A DNA stretch of 64,000 nt. Origin: Calditrichota bacterium. Lineage in GTDB: Bacteria; Electryoneota; RPQS01. The stretch spans positions 1,178,001 to 1,242,000 of the forward strand of contig JACJVZ010000001.1 of NCBI GenBank assembly GCA_020637445.1. The letters are read 5' to 3'. Within the stretch, counting starts at the first letter, position 1, and each line of letters opens with the position of its first letter. A program made the position numbers and the translations under genes. Below the pieces are notes generated by a model that ran no database searches, was not told where the DNA came from, and saw only the letters and a program-made list of their open reading frames with translations. Shown piece after piece: positions 63,666 to 64,000 of this stretch.

Positions 63666-64000
63666 TCGGCACGTACGTATTCAAAAACTCCGCGGTCTTG
63701 GTGTAGGCGTCGAGTTTATTTTCCGTTTTGCGCAGGCCGTGGCCTTCATCGGCATAACGCAAATACTCGACGATTCCGTCGCGGTTCTTGATGGACTCCA
63801 CGATTTGATCCGCCTCCGATTGCGGCACGCGCGGATCATTAGCGCCCTGTATAACAAGCAGCGGCGCTTTTATTTTGTCCGCATGATTCAAGGGTGAAAT
63901 CTCTTCAAGGAACTCGCGGTCGTCCGCAAGAGAGCCATACTCTGCCTCCCGCAGCGCACGGCGGTATTTTCCAGTGTTTTCAAGGAAGGACACGAAGTTC
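63661..64000 (-). CDS. Prolyl oligopeptidase (S9) family peptidase, C-terminal fragment
   Basis: The last 113 or so codons of a larger gene that begins beyond the right window edge; the frame is open to base 64000. The visible part is the end of an alpha/beta hydrolase domain: DADKIKAPLLVIQGAND-type strand (IKAPLLVIQGANDPRVPQSE, catalytic Asp) and DEGHGLRKTENKL (catalytic His), as in the S9 family. The nucleophile Ser lies outside the window. The internal ATG at 63993 is unlikely to be the start. Confidence 0.85.
   Translation of the reverse strand, partial: NFVSFLENTGKYRRALREAEYGSLADDREFLEEISPLNHADKIKAPLLVIQGANDPRVPQSEADQIVESIKNRDGIVEYLRYADEGHGLRKTENKLDAYTKTAEFLNTYVPK

Overview
The window reads as one chromosomal segment of an uncultured or little-studied bacterium of the Fibrobacteres-Chlorobi-Bacteroidetes (FCB) superphylum or a related candidate phylum. 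The main clue is a set of large exported proteins. Three end in the roughly 85-residue C-terminal sorting domain with a YPNPFNP motif that is typical of type IX-type secretion (19307-23005, 47543-49498, 60956-62740), and four carry gingipain-like (peptidase C25) cores. Initiation codons include several TTG and GTG starts that are supported by ribosome binding sites. This placement is an inference; there is no rRNA here to test it.

Left part (1-12.6 kb): a tightly packed minus-strand housekeeping block. In transcription order it runs clpB (own terminator), a stand-alone B12-binding subunit of methylmalonyl-CoA mutase, yebC, ruvC, ruvA, ruvB, queA, ispD, ispF, gltX, ddl, ribD and ribE (cut by the window edge). 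Most neighbours overlap or touch. A terminator-like hairpin sits between ispD and ispF.

12.6-19.3 kb: an orphan protein of unknown family, a small SAM methyltransferase, dnaK, a carboxymuconolactone-decarboxylase-like protein without catalytic cysteines, histidine ammonia-lyase, and a small HTH protein. Palindromic intergenic repeats (four related units, two on each side of the dnaK region) and other strong hairpins lie here.

19.3-28.5 kb: a secreted C25 peptidase with a sorting domain, a Cys-rich secreted protein, SppA, an O-antigen-ligase-like membrane protein, then tRNA-Glu and tRNA-His.

28.5-42.8 kb: a very large hybrid histidine kinase, divergent from two tandem paralogous exported C25-like proteins (1523 and 1712 aa), each with its own well-formed promoter. 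In the first paralog the conserved His of the second is replaced by Asp. An initiator tRNA-Met follows.

42.8-64 kb: a CNNM/CorC-type membrane protein, a YigZ/IMPACT protein, pyruvate phosphate dikinase, an M1 aminopeptidase with sorting domain, a fourth C25 protein, a cold-shock protein, a gamma-carbonic-anhydrase-like protein, a small two-TM protein, a glycosyltransferase with a GDP-mannose-dehydrogenase-like enzyme (exopolysaccharide), Xaa-Pro aminopeptidase, a methyltransferase, a secreted repeat protein with sorting domain, tRNA-Gly(CCC), a lipoprotein behind a structured leader, and the C-terminal part of an S9 peptidase.

Taken together, a conserved core-metabolism block is followed by a region devoted to export, proteolysis and the cell surface. 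No CRISPR array, phage, transposase or defence island was seen. The features most worth following up are the C25 protein family with two kinds of C-terminus, the palindromic repeats around dnaK, and the leader before the lipoprotein.
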